Assembly (NCBI GenBank): GCA_018266255.1
Contig: JAFEAT010000015.1
Span: 1 to 64,000 of the forward strand
Length of the DNA stretch: 64,000 nucleotides
Reading direction: 5' to 3'
Source of the DNA: Cyanobacteria bacterium SZAS-4
GTDB lineage: Bacteria; Cyanobacteriota; Vampirovibrionia; Obscuribacterales; Obscuribacteraceae
In this document: in pieces, positions 1-8,186 of the stretch
Numbering within the stretch: position 1 is the stretch's first letter
Layout of the letters: each line of letters starts with the position of its first letter
Notes under the pieces: model-generated
The model's input: only the letters and a program-made list of their open reading frames with translations
Told to the model about the DNA's origin: nothing
The model's database searches: none
Position numbers and translations under genes: made by a program

Positions 1-29
1 TTGACAGATCACACACTATCTAAACAAGC

Positions 30-245
30 TTATGAGTTACTTGGTTCCTGTTTCTTTTCATTCGTTAGGCGCCGAAGCCCCCAAAAGAAAATTACCAAGA
101 ACGATGAAAGGACAATTGTATTGAAATAGGCTTGCGCTGGATAAGGACCAACGTCCGTGACAAAAAACGGACTCAGCAACGTACCAAGAAGCCACAGCGC
201 AGCAAGTGTATGGAACATTTTTAGCAAATGTCGGACTACGGTCAT
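30..245 (-). CDS. small two-helix membrane protein
   Basis: A 71-residue hydrophobic protein with two predicted membrane helices (about residues 10-30 and 40-57) and a short charged tail. No family is recognised. It lies 29 bp downstream of another small membrane protein on the same strand, so the two may be cotranscribed. The Shine-Dalgarno sequence before the ATG is weak. The call as a real gene rests on the membrane-like composition and the close co-directional neighbour. Confidence 0.5.
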   Translation of the reverse strand: MTVVRHLLKMFHTLAALWLLGTLLSPFFVTDVGPYPAQAYFNTIVLSSFLVIFFWGLRRLTNEKKQEPSNS

Positions 246-274
246 AGACTTTGATGCTACTCTCAGTCTAGAAG

Positions 275-835
275 CTAATCGGACTGAACGCGCTTAGCGC
301 GCACAGTCGGCGGAATTGGTGTTTGGTGGGCATTGGAATCTATTTCGGCGATGACTTGGCGGAATGTTTGGTCTAAGCCCGCGATCAAATCTTTTCCGGT
401 TAGTGGCTCGCTGAGGGTCTCTCCTTTGCTGTAGTTGAGCATGTTGGTGCGAACTGTTGCAATTCGATTGATGACAGTACGTTCAAACAGGGCGCAGAGT
501 GCTATAGAGACGAGGATATTTGCACATACGCCCAAGGTCATAACTGCTGACGCCGCGGATTGGAAGCTACCATCGTTCGGCAATTTCGAGTTAATCAAAT
601 AAGACAAAATGAAGAACTGGAACAGTAAAAAGCAAATAGGGACCAGGACCACAATACTAGTGCTCAGCCAAATGGGCATATTATAGACGCCATCACTGAC
701 AAGTTTTTCGACTACGTCTTTGATGTCGCTTTTGGTTTGTAGTCCGAATTCGGCTAACAAATGATCACGTTCCGGGGATGGAATATTTTGAACTTCCAAA
801 AGAACTTTTCTGTAGCTGTCGAAGTTGCTTTCCAT
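275..835 (-). CDS. hypothetical two-helix membrane protein
   Basis: A 186-residue protein. The N-terminal half (1-52) is soluble and helical. Two strongly hydrophobic segments follow at about 55-83 and 95-120, and then a charged cytoplasmic-type tail. No domain is recognised. It is co-directional with the small membrane proteins on either side (30-245 and 963-1370), suggesting a small membrane-protein cluster. Function unknown. Confidence 0.65.
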   Translation of the reverse strand: MESNFDSYRKVLLEVQNIPSPERDHLLAEFGLQTKSDIKDVVEKLVSDGVYNMPIWLSTSIVVLVPICFLLFQFFILSYLINSKLPNDGSFQSAASAVMTLGVCANILVSIALCALFERTVINRIATVRTNMLNYSKGETLSEPLTGKDLIAGLDQTFRQVIAEIDSNAHQTPIPPTVRAKRVQSD

Positions 836-962
836 TTCAGTCCTCAGTGTTCTTTGACATAGCCGGTTTGCTTTAGGCAGCGGACATGGCGCTGGAAAGG
901 GTTATGGTACCTGTTTCGTTACTGATAAGGTAAGCAAGACAGAAAACAAAACATAAAAAACG

Positions 963-1370
963 TTATGAGACCGTCAACTTACGACGCTTTCGCCGATCCC
1001 ATGTCCATAATCCGGATACGAAAATGACTGCAAATCCAGGAACAAGCATAGAATTGTCTAAACATCCTTGCTGAAAGGCAATGTCTCCAGCTTTGTTTAT
1101 AATCCTCTGCTCTTCTTCCAATGGCGGATATGGTGATTGCAAGGGTTTACGATTGTTTCTGTACCATTCCGGTTGACTTTGATACCAAGCTATCCGGCCT
1201 GGCTCTGTCTGAAGCCGCGAATTTTTCCGCCATTCAGGTTCACGATGTAGCAACGAAATGGAAACATAGGGCTCGAAGAAAGTGTAAATCGGCAACGTAA
1301 TGCCGCCGACGGCAAGGCCAATAAAGGCAGCGAAAATGTATCGCCAAATCACTGCGGAACACTCTTGCAA
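963..1370 (-). CDS. hypothetical membrane protein, TTG start
   Basis: A 135-residue protein with one N-terminal hydrophobic helix (about 8-33) and a second near the C-terminus (about 108-128). The segment between them is polar and rich in Tyr, Pro and Arg, and probably faces the periplasm. The only in-frame start that keeps the first helix is TTG at 1370, and no convincing ribosome binding site precedes it, so the start is uncertain. No family is recognised. Confidence 0.55.
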   Translation of the reverse strand: MQECSAVIWRYIFAAFIGLAVGGITLPIYTFFEPYVSISLLHREPEWRKNSRLQTEPGRIAWYQSQPEWYRNNRKPLQSPYPPLEEEQRIINKAGDIAFQQGCLDNSMLVPGFAVIFVSGLWTWDRRKRRKLTVS

Positions 1371-1584
1371 TGGAACACAAAACTATTCTAGCTGCGTATA
1401 CTGATCACTGTTAGACATAAAAGCCATTGAATATTTCTCGCAAACTTCCGCCACGAAAACTCCGGAAACTCAACAGTAGTATGCCATTGGGACCGTAACA
1501 ACTTGGTAAGCACCTGCACTATACAGTGAGTAGGTTCAGACCGAATACGCCCGTCGGACGGCTGTAGATTTTAAGGAGCATTCG

Positions 1585-2433
1585 ATGTCGAGACCTGCGC
1601 ATGGACGATTTGAGGGCGGTGGCTCAGACAGTGCGGCGCAAGATAAGCACAATTCGCTCTTAGAACAATCAAGTTTCACTAGTGTGCACGGAGAGATACC
1701 GCGCCACGATGTAAACCTCAGAACCAGCCACTCCGCTGCACACATATTGAAAGGAGCAGGCGCAGACCTCACTATCACCGGCACGGACCAAGAATCCTTT
1801 CATCACCCACGCCGCAGTATTCGATTAGCAACCGGTGATATCGCAGCCAAGTACGAAAGTAAGAATGACCCAAGCATCGTCAATCGCGATCCAAACCGCA
1901 AGGCAGGTCATGATTATGGTGCGTGGCAGTTTAACTCGCGCGCGAAGGTTCCGCAGGAGTACGTGAAGTGGGCTGAGTCGAACGATCCCTCTACTTATGC
2001 GGCGCTGAAGGATCACACTAGAAGCATTCACCGTGGTTCTCGTGGCGATTTCGGACATGCGTGGAAAGAACATGCTGCAAAAGATCCATCTTCATTCAAT
2101 GAATCTCAGCGTCGATTCGCGATGGACAAGTATCTCAAACCGTTGGAAGATCGATTCCCTCGTATTGCACAAAATCAGGCGCTACAAGAGTTAGCATTCG
2201 CCACTGCGATTCAATCTGGAGTCGGTGGTGCGACAAGACTTCTTCGACGGGCCGGCTTCGACCGTGAAGACAAATCGTCACAAGAACTGATTGCTGATTT
2301 GACGAAAGTTAGAACTCGAGCATACAAAGGCAATGCCAGGCGGTATGCAAGTGAAGGGCAAGAACTCGACGAACTTTCACAGAAAAATCATGCAAAACGC
2401 ATAGATCAAAACGCATTTTCAAACATGGTTTAG
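1585..2433 (+). CDS. lysozyme-fold peptidoglycan hydrolase-like protein
   Basis: A 282-residue protein. Residues 1-80 are polar and low-complexity. Residues about 88-230 resemble the phage-tail/VgrG-associated lysozyme-like hydrolases: a KYESKNDP segment with a candidate catalytic Glu, then HDYGAWQF, an F..AW motif, and a TAIQSGVGGA motif near the end. Such domains cleave glycan strands of peptidoglycan. There is no signal peptide or membrane segment, so export, if any, would need a dedicated route. The start has a good AAGGAG Shine-Dalgarno. An ankyrin-repeat gene begins 42 bp downstream, an arrangement reminiscent of effector/immunity pairs. Fold assignment is moderately sure; substrate is inferred. 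Confidence 0.65.
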   Translation: MSRPAHGRFEGGGSDSAAQDKHNSLLEQSSFTSVHGEIPRHDVNLRTSHSAAHILKGAGADLTITGTDQESFHHPRRSIRLATGDIAAKYESKNDPSIVNRDPNRKAGHDYGAWQFNSRAKVPQEYVKWAESNDPSTYAALKDHTRSIHRGSRGDFGHAWKEHAAKDPSSFNESQRRFAMDKYLKPLEDRFPRIAQNQALQELAFATAIQSGVGGATRLLRRAGFDREDKSSQELIADLTKVRTRAYKGNARRYASEGQELDELSQKNHAKRIDQNAFSNMV

Positions 2434-2475
2434 ATTCATGGACCGTAGCTCGGTCGAAATGAGCAACGACACAAG

Positions 2476-2901
2476 ATGAACCTGTATGACTTGCTTTTAA
2501 AGGCTGTTGAAACTTGCAATGTTCAACAAATTAGGAATCTTGTAACCAGCGGGCTTGATATCAACTACCGCCTTGATATCCAGAGCCGATGTGACGATGG
2601 GGCTTCCGTTCTCTTTAGTGCGACATTGCATGCCAATGAAGAAGTCATTCGTACTTTGCTTGAACTTGGCGCGGACCCGAACTTCACAGCTGTTGAGCCA
2701 GCGCTGTCAATCTATGCCGACACTCCTCTAGACGTGGCAATACAAGCTCGAAATTTGATGGACTGGGAAAAGTACAATCCCATAGTGCATCTATTGATTG
2801 ACCATGGTGCGAGTGGCTATAAGATCGAACCTGAAAAGAAAACCTTGATTCGTCAAAGAGCTTTAGATTGGCAGCAAAAAAGAAAACGAAGGGAAACATA
2901 G
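2476..2901 (+). CDS. ankyrin-repeat protein
   Basis: A 141-residue soluble protein with about three ankyrin repeats. Typical turns are visible: LVTSGLDINYR near residue 27, LLELGADPNF near 60-70 and LLIDHGAS near 105-113, each preceded by paired helices. Ankyrin repeats bind other proteins. It lies 42 bp downstream of the lysozyme-fold gene on the same strand and is probably cotranscribed. A role as binding partner or immunity protein for that hydrolase is a guess from position. The C-terminus is highly basic (KRKRRE). Confidence 0.75.
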   Translation: MNLYDLLLKAVETCNVQQIRNLVTSGLDINYRLDIQSRCDDGASVLFSATLHANEEVIRTLLELGADPNFTAVEPALSIYADTPLDVAIQARNLMDWEKYNPIVHLLIDHGASGYKIEPEKKTLIRQRALDWQQKRKRRET

Positions 2902-3047
2902 CCACGGTAACAGACAGTAATCTGCGACACTATATGCGGTGCCTCACATGAAAACCCTTCTTGAATAATCTTCCGGCATTATTGCGTGTCGCTACTCAAA
3001 GTAAATCACATCTGCTCAAGCCGTTTCATATTACGGTGGAAGCAAAC

Positions 3048-3344
3048 TCACAAACAAGGGCCCAGCAGCGGACAAAGCGTCAGCGGTCCAAAGAACAAGA
3101 TGGTCGGAATGATTGGTGGAAATTTACTAAAATATCTCCAGAGTATGAAACCAAGAATCTCCCAGACCAAACACAGCACTGTAGCGGATCGCCCATAGAA
3201 GTTGTTAATGAACGGCACAAAATAAAATGGCAATATCAAATAAATCAGAACGAATATGCATACTTGAATAGCAGCCATCAACTTCTTAGATGGAAAAATT
3301 GGAACCTTTCCAATGCCCTGTTCGATTTCTTCAGTTAGGCTCAC
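3048..3344 (-). CDS. small membrane protein, three helices
   Basis: A 98-residue protein starting with GTG. A short acidic N-terminus is followed by about three hydrophobic helices (residues 22-45, 52-70 and 76-95). The composition is typical of an inner-membrane protein. The overlapping forward-strand frames lack such character, so the reverse frame is preferred. It lies just downstream of an integrase remnant on the same strand. Function unknown. Confidence 0.45.
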   Translation of the reverse strand: MSLTEEIEQGIGKVPIFPSKKLMAAIQVCIFVLIYLILPFYFVPFINNFYGRSATVLCLVWEILGFILWRYFSKFPPIIPTILFFGPLTLCPLLGPCL

Positions 3345-3430
3345 GCTCTCATCGTGCCTGCGGGTCTGACAGCTTAATTACGCTCGCGTTGAACCAGCCT
3401 GAACAGGATATAGCAGAAAATATTTCGCAA

Positions 3431-3559
3431 CTAATTTTCTTGCTGCTTCGAAGACTCACTTATCCATCGCTCATAATGCCAGTAGATTGATTCCACCGTA
3501 CTATGCCCCAGCAGTTTTGCGATATAACCAGGGGACATTTCCTTTCCAGACACAATGAC
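3431..3559 (-). pseudogene. C-terminal remnant of a tyrosine recombinase (integrase)
   Basis: A short open segment of 42 sense codons. The first ATG is at 3538 and an in-frame stop lies just upstream at 3562. It encodes the classic C-terminal signature of phage-type integrases: SPGYIAKLLGHS (the LGH box with the active-site His) followed by a HYERWI segment with the nucleophile Tyr. The arginine boxes and core-binding domain are missing in this frame. The preceding DNA is interrupted by stops and seems to carry the family in a shifted frame. This is therefore a decayed integrase end, a scar of an old integrated element. No tRNA or att repeat was recognised beside it. Confidence 0.65.
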
Positions 3560-3670
3560 TCAAACGTATTTCCAACCGAATAAGACGACAATCACAGGCT
3601 CGTATGACGCATCATCTAATCTTGTGGGAGACTATGAAGTGAACAGAGCCTTTCCTTAAATGTCCAAGAG

Positions 3671-4501
3671 TTGAGCACGATAATGAAATTTCAAAAAATA
3701 TTTGCGATAAAAGTTGCGCTCCTTACTTGTACATCCCTGGTGGTCGGAGCTGCTTCGTGTTTAGCTAGCCTCTGGGTTGACCCGCGTGGTGAATCTGCGG
3801 CAATAGAAGAGTTGTCACCTTGGCTCAAAGAGGTGGAAACAAGAGTCACTGCAGTCTCCAGCTACGACACCACTAAACGATCTTTACTGCGAACACTTGA
3901 TGACAACGAAAAGATAGTGTGCAGCTTTTCGGTGAAAGAAAGTGGCGAAATAGAAAACTTGAAAGTTGACGGATTTCCAAAGTCCGTAGAAATAAAAGAA
4001 AGATTCTCCAATGCTTCGCGACGTATTCTAAAACTTATCCATTCGTCGAACCCATTACCTGTGCCAGCAAATAGCATCACTAGTGCGGATGAGCGGGGGG
4101 TGCAAATTGAATTCGATAAAGCGGGAAAAGCGCTGATCATCAGAGCAAACATTCCGCGACATGCTAGAGGACGCTTGGTCAACGGGCGAATAGGTGAGTT
4201 CGGTTCTGATTACCAAGATCCGCATCCGATAGTCAGGTATAGGAAATATCCCTGGCCTCAGATCCAGACGATTGTTGACCCGACAGCCGATGTCTTCAGC
4301 ATTCTTCCTTGCCGAAATACAGCTGCGAGTTGCGTGCCCCCGTTTCCCGCCCTTATTCCTCAAAAACAACAGGATTACGAACAAACGTTGAATTTGAGTG
4401 ACCAAGCCTGGATTGCCAAATCCTCTGCCAATAGTTCTCGGTACGTTTTTATCGGATTCGATGGTGACGGATACATATCATCTTTTCGCTTTCGCAAATA
4501 A
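3671..4501 (+). CDS. exported protein with TonB-C-like domain
   Basis: A 276-residue protein with an N-terminal hydrophobic signal (about 10-32), so it is membrane-anchored or periplasmic. Residues about 80-150 follow the pattern of TonB/TolA C-terminal domains: a strand with VCSFSVKESGEI, a run of small helices, and a PLPVP motif. The rest is unassigned. TTG at 3671 is the longest start and ATG at 3683 is an alternative, neither with a strong Shine-Dalgarno. A second protein with this domain is encoded at 28564-29745, also without ExbB/ExbD neighbours, so classical TonB energy transduction is not implied. Confidence 0.6.
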   Translation: MSTIMKFQKIFAIKVALLTCTSLVVGAASCLASLWVDPRGESAAIEELSPWLKEVETRVTAVSSYDTTKRSLLRTLDDNEKIVCSFSVKESGEIENLKVDGFPKSVEIKERFSNASRRILKLIHSSNPLPVPANSITSADERGVQIEFDKAGKALIIRANIPRHARGRLVNGRIGEFGSDYQDPHPIVRYRKYPWPQIQTIVDPTADVFSILPCRNTAASCVPPFPALIPQKQQDYEQTLNLSDQAWIAKSSANSSRYVFIGFDGDGYISSFRFRK

Positions 4502-4528
4502 CGCCCTTCAAAGTCTAAATTGATCAAG

Positions 4529-5086
4529 CTACTTTTTAACAACAACGTTATAGAATTTGGCGTCGGTTATTCCGAAGCCCCGTATACGGTATCGTGTGAC
4601 CTTCTTCTGGGCATCAAACACTAACTCCAGATGATAGATGTTAGGTTCAAGTTGGTTGCGTCCTACGAGGTCATACACAGCAAGATCGCCATATGTCCGA
4701 GGAACACCAAATTGCTGAGTGGCTATCAAATCTGTAATGCGCTCAGTTCCATTCATTAACGGAAGCAAATTAGCCAAATCGGATGATCCATTAGAGCTCA
4801 CTTGTAAACCAGCCACGCCCATCTTGTAGCTAGGAGCGTTTATATCCCCAGTCTTAAACAGCTTCGTTTGAAGAGGGCGACCTGTCCTAAGCTGCTTTTC
4901 CAGGCTCTCGTATAGCTCTTTCGGACTCACAACATCAACGTCTGCTAAATCTGCCGGAAAGGAATTAGGTCTAAAATTCGGCTGCGCATGCCCATTACTG
5001 TTGTTCAAAAGAACGGATGGTAAAACGCTAAAAAGTGCTGCAAGCGCCCAACGCGAGCTGATGGCTTGGCTCATTATATTCTTCAT
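4529..5086 (-). CDS. hypothetical exported protein
   Basis: A 185-residue protein with a signal peptide (residues 1-34, ending near NGHAQ) and an AAGGGTG ribosome binding site. The mature part alternates helical and beta segments. Its C-terminus contains LELVFDAQKKVTRYRI, a strand-turn-strand pattern as in small BamE/SmpA-like lipoprotein folds, although there is no lipobox Cys. No function can be assigned. It converges with the exported protein at 3671-4501. Confidence 0.65.
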   Translation of the reverse strand: MKNIMSQAISSRWALAALFSVLPSVLLNNSNGHAQPNFRPNSFPADLADVDVVSPKELYESLEKQLRTGRPLQTKLFKTGDINAPSYKMGVAGLQVSSNGSSDLANLLPLMNGTERITDLIATQQFGVPRTYGDLAVYDLVGRNQLEPNIYHLELVFDAQKKVTRYRIRGFGITDAKFYNVVVKK

Positions 5087-5459
5087 GGTGGCACCCTTGC
5101 CGGTTGGTTATTTGCACGTGTAGTAAAAATTCTACTTGGTCACGCTCAAATTAAATTGCTAAGCATGTTGCTTGTGCGGTTAATTCAATAATTTTGAAGG
5201 ACGACGCAAAGTCCGATTTTGGTGAGTCGAACCAGCGTGCACCGCAAATGGTGCCTTCACCGTGAATCACACCATTGACAACTATTGTTAGTCGCACCGA
5301 CTTCTCACCGAGTGGCTATAATGTGATGGCGCTCCGCCAAGATTCAAGAGGGTGATTAGCAATTCCCCCCCCAGAACCCGCAGCAATACCAAGGTTTAGC
5401 AAACCAGTTTAGTGCAGCACTGAATCCGATCACTCTTATTTATTTCCTGGGCAAATTCC
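5087..5459. other. intergenic region without recognised gene
   Basis: About 370 bp between two divergently transcribed genes, so it should carry promoters for both. No open frame of protein-like composition was seen. The only notable feature is a run of eight C at 5365-5372. No hairpin or RNA gene is recognised. Confidence 0.4.
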
Positions 5460-5747
5460 ATGAAGCCAGAATACGAAAACAAAAGCAGAAAAGATGAACT
5501 AGACCACAAAGAAGAACTGTTCTATTACAAGTTTGAGCGCGAACCGAACAAGCAACATTTGGTTTTCCAACTCATTGCTGGCGAGTACGACTGGAAGGCG
5601 CTCGAAACCTCGCCGTATAACAAGATGGTTAGATTGCATCCACCGGGTGGGGCGATAACAGTTTTTGTCTATTTCAAGCGTGATGAAGACACTCCAGACT
5701 TGGAGTGGAATGAAATCTATCGCAAATTACCGATTCGACGAATTTGA
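5460..5747 (+). CDS. hypothetical small cytoplasmic protein
   Basis: A 95-residue soluble protein with a charged, Lys/Glu-rich N-terminus and a predicted alpha/beta C-terminal half. There is no signal, membrane segment or known motif. It ends 40 bp before the Ivy-like lipoprotein gene on the same strand, so the two may share a transcript. The ribosome binding site is weak. Function unknown. Confidence 0.5.
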   Translation: MKPEYENKSRKDELDHKEELFYYKFEREPNKQHLVFQLIAGEYDWKALETSPYNKMVRLHPPGGAITVFVYFKRDEDTPDLEWNEIYRKLPIRRI

Positions 5748-5787
5748 TAATCACTACAGACCACGAACTAATTCTTGGAAGGGAAAC

Positions 5788-6207
5788 ATGAAAACAATCA
5801 AGGCTTTTGCGGTTCTAGGCCTACTCTCCATCCTCAATGCATGCAGCGGTTCAGCCGTTGCAGCGGAGAATTATCCGTTTGAAATCAAAAAAGCTAATCG
5901 TGCAGCGTTGCGTACTTATCAAAAAATCGTTCCAGCAACGTACATGGCTATGCCCTGGATTTACACGCTTGAGGGCACATCACCACCGATGTCCATCACC
6001 AAATTCAAAGGAAAAGACTTCTACTATGGAAGCGTCTGCATGCCTCACAACTGCGGCGGCAACACTGTAATTTTCTTGATTGCTAAGGATGCAAGCAGCG
6101 CTTATGGGCTGTTGTGCTCGGACAGTTTGACAAAAGGCAAAGAAGTGGAGTTTGGTGCTCACGACGATGCCGCGAAGAAACTGATGGAAAAGCAACTGGC
6201 GAACTAA
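5788..6207 (+). CDS. Ivy-like lysozyme inhibitor lipoprotein
   Basis: A 139-residue protein with a lipoprotein signal (SILNAC, acylated Cys at about residue 19). The mature domain matches the Ivy family, periplasmic inhibitors of C-type lysozyme. A CMPHNC motif at residues 84-89 corresponds to the CKPHDC loop that plugs the lysozyme active site and is closed by a disulfide, followed by GGN and a beta strand. The length is close to the usual roughly 130-150 residues. The start at 5788 is chosen for its GGAAGGG ribosome binding site and the signal peptide; an in-frame ATG at 5665 would bury the signal. It probably protects the cell from host or competitor lysozyme. Confidence 0.72.
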   Translation: MKTIKAFAVLGLLSILNACSGSAVAAENYPFEIKKANRAALRTYQKIVPATYMAMPWIYTLEGTSPPMSITKFKGKDFYYGSVCMPHNCGGNTVIFLIAKDASSAYGLLCSDSLTKGKEVEFGAHDDAAKKLMEKQLAN

Positions 6208-6317
6208 ATATTCGAGTTCAATCAGCAGCTCCGAATCTGGTGGCCGCCGATGCTTTCAGTCTTCGGTTTTTTTCATCTAGCCACTCTCGAACGCAAATTG
6301 ATACCAGAAGTACTTAC

Positions 6318-6827
6318 TTAGAAAACTGCTTTAAAAACTTCCTTAGTCGTTTTCCCTGTGACACCTAAACCAGCTTTTGCAGTTCTGTCAGTTAATCCCA
6401 AAGACGATTTGAAGGCTCGGTCCTGAATACCGAAAACGGCGCCAAACGGGGAGAATCCGTGATGTTTCGTCTTCATATTTTTTGACTGCGCTGGGGCAAC
6501 CTTGCTCGAACTTGGCACTGGTGATGGACTTGCCACAGGTAATGGACTCGTCACCACGGGCTGAACTTCAGCATTGTTGCTGACAGTGTCGGAAGGCTCA
6601 CTGTAAGAGTAGGGACTCGATGAAGTAAACGGCAAGGTTGCCGGGGACTGCACAGCCGGTTGACTGCCAATCGGACCTCGTAAGTTGGTATCCACCGTCG
6701 CCGGCATTGCAGGTTGTAGCTGAGACGTCACAGGTTGGCTCTGTTCTGAAGTTTGGGCGCAACCTGCTAGTTGCGTATGCACACTCAGGGCGGTCGCCAT
6801 CAGCGCGATACCAATGTATCTGTTCAT
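6318..6827 (-). CDS. Ser/Pro-rich lipoprotein
   Basis: A 169-residue protein with a lipoprotein signal (LAGC, acylated Cys about residue 23). A long Ser/Pro/Thr/Gln-rich linker (about 25-115) follows, then a basic C-terminal segment with repeated phrases GLTDRTAKAG and GVTGKTTKE. The start at 6827 has an AAGGAG sequence seven bases upstream; the ATG at 6854 is less likely. No enzyme motif is visible, and it is probably an envelope-surface protein of unknown role. Confidence 0.65.
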   Translation of the reverse strand: MNRYIGIALMATALSVHTQLAGCAQTSEQSQPVTSQLQPAMPATVDTNLRGPIGSQPAVQSPATLPFTSSSPYSYSEPSDTVSNNAEVQPVVTSPLPVASPSPVPSSSKVAPAQSKNMKTKHHGFSPFGAVFGIQDRAFKSSLGLTDRTAKAGLGVTGKTTKEVFKAVF

Positions 6828-7029
6828 ACTCGGACTCCTTAAGGACTTATCCATTGGCGGCCATTCTAGCCACCCGATGTAAAGGAATTGTGTGGAATCC
6901 TAATAGCTGATGAGCAGAGTGTTACAACTGCTGAACTTCCTTCTAACCGAGTGTAAACTAAGGTTCAGCATCTAGATCTAGAAGCAACAAAGTACGGGCA
7001 CAGTAATAACTGAAGCCGGAGTGCAGAGT

Positions 7030-7332
7030 ATGGACGAAACATTATGCAGTGTTTGCACAGGCACTGAGACTCGATTGCCGATCACAATTTGTCTGGCTTG
7101 CGCACTACGGTTTGAACGACTCGTCAAAAGCAATAAGACAACGAAGAGTGACTCATGCATGTCTTGTTCGCCAATCTTGCAGATACCGGGCACGCCTCCA
7201 TTTACTGTCGCAACGACGAACGGAATATCGATTTGCGTAGAATGCATTGCCGATAGGAAAAATTCGAAGAAACGCGGCAGTAACGTCGAAACCGCTAACA
7301 TCATTCAATTCCCTCCCCGTAAAAATGACTAA
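7030..7332 (+). CDS. small protein with zinc-ribbon-like cysteine pairs
   Basis: A 100-residue cytoplasmic protein with four cysteine pairs or near-pairs (CSVC, CLAC, CMSC, CVEC). The spacing suggests one or two treble-clef or zinc-ribbon metal sites. The start at 7030 has GGAG eight bases upstream, and GTG at 7021 is an alternative. It ends six bases before the SGNH hydrolase gene, so translation is probably coupled. No specific family is recognised. Confidence 0.55.
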   Translation: MDETLCSVCTGTETRLPITICLACALRFERLVKSNKTTKSDSCMSCSPILQIPGTPPFTVATTNGISICVECIADRKNSKKRGSNVETANIIQFPPRKND

Positions 7333-7338
7333 AACAAA

Positions 7339-8094
7339 ATGACGAACGACTTCTCCTGCTATCTCTCACCCGGCGATTCGATGAGCATCGACTATTATCC
7401 AGCTCAAGATTCCCGCGTTGCATCCGATGAAAGACAAAAGATCGGGGCAGCATCGCTCTTCTTTCGCAATGACTCCGAACTTTGGCCGGAATTCGATGGT
7501 CGCGATTTAAATTCGATGTTTCCCAAAATCTATTTTTCAGAACACGCAAATGACGGTGAAACTACTCACGGACTGTTGGAGCCCTCGTTTCTTGAACAAC
7601 TTGCTCCATTTCGAACGTCTCGCAATCTTGTCTCGCTAACAATTGGCGGCAACGATCTCCTGCAAGCCATTTGGCGTTCAGCGGTAGCGGGTGAAACATC
7701 GCTAGCCAACGAGGTGAACACGATTATCGAACGGTATGTTCATGTTGTTGAAACACTCGAAAAACATCTTGTAAATTCGACGTTTCTTCTGACCACTGTC
7801 TATGACCCTACCGACGGTACCGGCATCATGCCAGGAGATACCACCGGACAAAAGCTGCCAGTGGAGTTACTTGCAAAATTCAACAATTCAGTTGAGCAAT
7901 GCGCTTTGCAGCGGGGAAACGCCATATTTTGTGATGTACACAAAGATTTCCTCGGGCACGGCATGTCCGTAGGTCAGGACATGTGGTACTTCCTACCGAG
8001 TCCTATCGAGCCGGGTGCACGTGCAGCTAGCGAGATAAGACGCATTTGGTTGGACAGCTTGAACGAAGCTCTCGATAAACAACTAAATCTTTAA
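7339..8094 (+). CDS. SGNH/GDSL-family hydrolase, cytoplasmic
   Basis: A 251-residue protein with block I GDSMSID (nucleophile Ser14) and block III TIGGNDLL (oxyanion Asn, about residue 108), characteristic of SGNH esterases and lipases. The C-terminal block normally reads DxxH. Here the corresponding place reads SPIEPGARAASEI, with no obvious catalytic His. There is no signal peptide. It probably hydrolyses ester bonds in a small molecule or carbohydrate, substrate unknown. It follows the cysteine-pair protein with a 6-bp gap, consistent with an operon. Confidence 0.7.
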   Translation: MTNDFSCYLSPGDSMSIDYYPAQDSRVASDERQKIGAASLFFRNDSELWPEFDGRDLNSMFPKIYFSEHANDGETTHGLLEPSFLEQLAPFRTSRNLVSLTIGGNDLLQAIWRSAVAGETSLANEVNTIIERYVHVVETLEKHLVNSTFLLTTVYDPTDGTGIMPGDTTGQKLPVELLAKFNNSVEQCALQRGNAIFCDVHKDFLGHGMSVGQDMWYFLPSPIEPGARAASEIRRIWLDSLNEALDKQLNL

Positions 8095-8186
8095 ACAAAC
8101 CGCCCACAGAACGAGTTTTAACCCTCCTGACACTCCAATGACACAGCTCATTCTATAGAGTGAAGATTGTCATAGAGGAATTCATA

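Noticed and set aside
2961..3338. Forward frames opposite the small membrane protein
   Set aside because: Polar, patternless proteins without ribosome binding sites; the reverse strand gives a clean membrane-protein pattern.
5225..5260. tRNA-like T-loop string GTGAGTCGAACC
   Set aside because: No acceptor stem, D-arm or anticodon arm could be fitted around it.
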